A stretch of DNA of 64,000 nucleotides from Nostoc sp. FACHB-973 (lineage in GTDB: Bacteria > Cyanobacteriota > Cyanobacteriia > Cyanobacteriales > Nostocaceae): assembly GCF_014698115.1 (NCBI RefSeq), contig NZ_JACJSJ010000017.1:51921-115920 (forward strand), in the 5' to 3' direction. The notes beneath the pieces are model-generated. The model was not told the DNA's origin and made no database searches. It saw nothing but the letters and a program-made list of their open reading frames with translations. This document shows, in pieces, positions 63,252 through 64,000 of the stretch; within the stretch, counting starts at the first letter, position 1; each line of letters opens with the position of its first letter. Both the position numbers and the translations under genes were made by a program.

Positions 63252-63962
63252 ATGAACAAAACGGTTGAAGTTCTACCGGATCAGCCAGCGCTGGTTGCAA
63301 GAGCGCTAGAATTAGTTCTGTCCAAGTTAGAAACTGCCATTGAGCAGCGGGGGCGATTTACCATCGCTTTATCAGGCGGCAGTACACCTAAGCCGTTATA
63401 CGAAGCGATCGCCAATCAAAAATTGCCTTGGGATAAAATTCATATATTCTGGGGGGATGAACGTTATGTACCGCCAGATCATCCCGATAGCAATGAATTG
63501 ATGACGCGTCGTGCATGGCTAAATCATGTTGATATCCCAGCTGCTAACATTCACCCCGTACCAACTTTAGAAGCTGAGCCAGCCCTGGCTGCTGCTAAGT
63601 ATGAACAGCATCTAAAAGAATTTTTCAATTCTTCTGGGGCGGAGTTTCCCGTGTTGGATGTAATATTACTGGGGATGGGTGATGATGCACACACCGCATC
63701 TTTGTTTCCCCACACAGAGGCTCTGAAAGTACGCGATCGCTTGGTTACTGTAGGTAACAAAAACGAAAGCCTGCGGATAAGTTTCACATACCCCTTCATC
63801 AACTCTGCTCGCAGCGTGATTTTTCTGGTTGCTGGTGCTAACAAAAGACCAGCTTTGGCGCAAGTCTTTGCACCTGTAGCCGATGACTTCACTTACCCAT
63901 CCCGTTTAATTCAGCCCCAAGGAGAACTTTGGTGGCTGCTGGATGCAGCAGCAGGTTTGTAA
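63252..63962 (+). CDS. pgl: 6-phosphogluconolactonase
   Basis: 236 residues, a typical Pgl/DevB length. Hydrolyses 6-phosphogluconolactone in the oxidative pentose phosphate pathway, which supplies NADPH in darkness and in heterocysts. Motifs: FTIALSGGSTPKPLYEAI, FWGDERYVPPDHPDSNELM and VILLGMGDDAHTASLFPHT, with the conserved His near residue 150. ATG at 63252. It ends 38 bp before the window edge. Confidence 0.95.
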   Translation: MNKTVEVLPDQPALVARALELVLSKLETAIEQRGRFTIALSGGSTPKPLYEAIANQKLPWDKIHIFWGDERYVPPDHPDSNELMTRRAWLNHVDIPAANIHPVPTLEAEPALAAAKYEQHLKEFFNSSGAEFPVLDVILLGMGDDAHTASLFPHTEALKVRDRLVTVGNKNESLRISFTYPFINSARSVIFLVAGANKRPALAQVFAPVADDFTYPSRLIQPQGELWWLLDAAAGL

Positions 63963-64000
63963 CTCCAACCTTAGGTAAAAAGACGCGGAGGGGCATGGGG

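Overview
The window comes from a cyanobacterial chromosome, most likely a filamentous heterocyst-forming member of the Nostocales. Evidence: the octamer GCGATCGC (HIP1) recurs inside and between genes; gaps are filled with short tandem repeats typical of Nostoc-type genomes (AATTCGT, ATCCAAA, GGGGAGT units); and characteristic families are present (FutABC iron uptake, CyaB-type GAF/PAS adenylate cyclase, PatA-like regulator, Ser/Thr-His hybrid kinase, DUF2555, Hgl/Pfa-like lipid synthase). Genus cannot be fixed from sequence alone.

Layout. 1-5 kb: a small papain-fold toxin with a likely immunity gene, three tandem small-RNA genes that look like the Yfr2 family, purH, and a HigB/HigA-type toxin-antitoxin pair whose antitoxin is fused to a metallopeptidase and preceded by two near-identical palindromic operators. 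5-9 kb: iron(III) ABC importer futA-futB-futC. 9-12.4 kb: an esterase that probably starts at CTG, a DUF2555 protein, coaBC and a lipoate ligase family protein. 12.4-21 kb: an orphan PAAR-like protein, then a three-gene operon encoding a zinc-finger/restriction-endonuclease-like protein, a DinG/XPD-type helicase with a four-cysteine cluster, and a protein matching the PIWI-RE family. This PIWI-RE island is the most notable system here; it has a consensus-like promoter overlapped by inverted repeats. 21-26 kb: site-2 protease, family 10-like glycosidase, secreted repeat protein, and an orphan N-terminal domain protein. 27-29 kb: a stress-type cluster (DUF2267, phosphoribosyltransferase, ribosome-hibernation factor fused to a cold-shock domain, small protein). 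29-43 kb: signalling genes (adenylate cyclase, membrane protein, about 2,100-residue hybrid kinase, PatA-like plus CheY-like regulators, YbjN protein).

44-57 kb: a polyunsaturated-fatty-acid-synthase/heterocyst-glycolipid-synthase-like cluster: KS-AT-ACP-ACP, a detached pseudo-KR, KR-DH, a chain-length-factor/AT/DH/DH protein and a PfaD-type enoyl reductase. The PfaA-like chain is broken twice, once at a run of nine A and once where a roughly 97-bp palindromic MITE lies. Relatives of that MITE occur at three other places in the window. One ACP has Ala where the phosphopantetheine Ser should be. 57-64 kb: a truncated transposase, an SDR protein, hemE, a membrane protein, nested IS630-like and IS605/TnpB remnants, rph and pgl. 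No intact insertion sequence, CRISPR array, rRNA or intact tRNA was seen.
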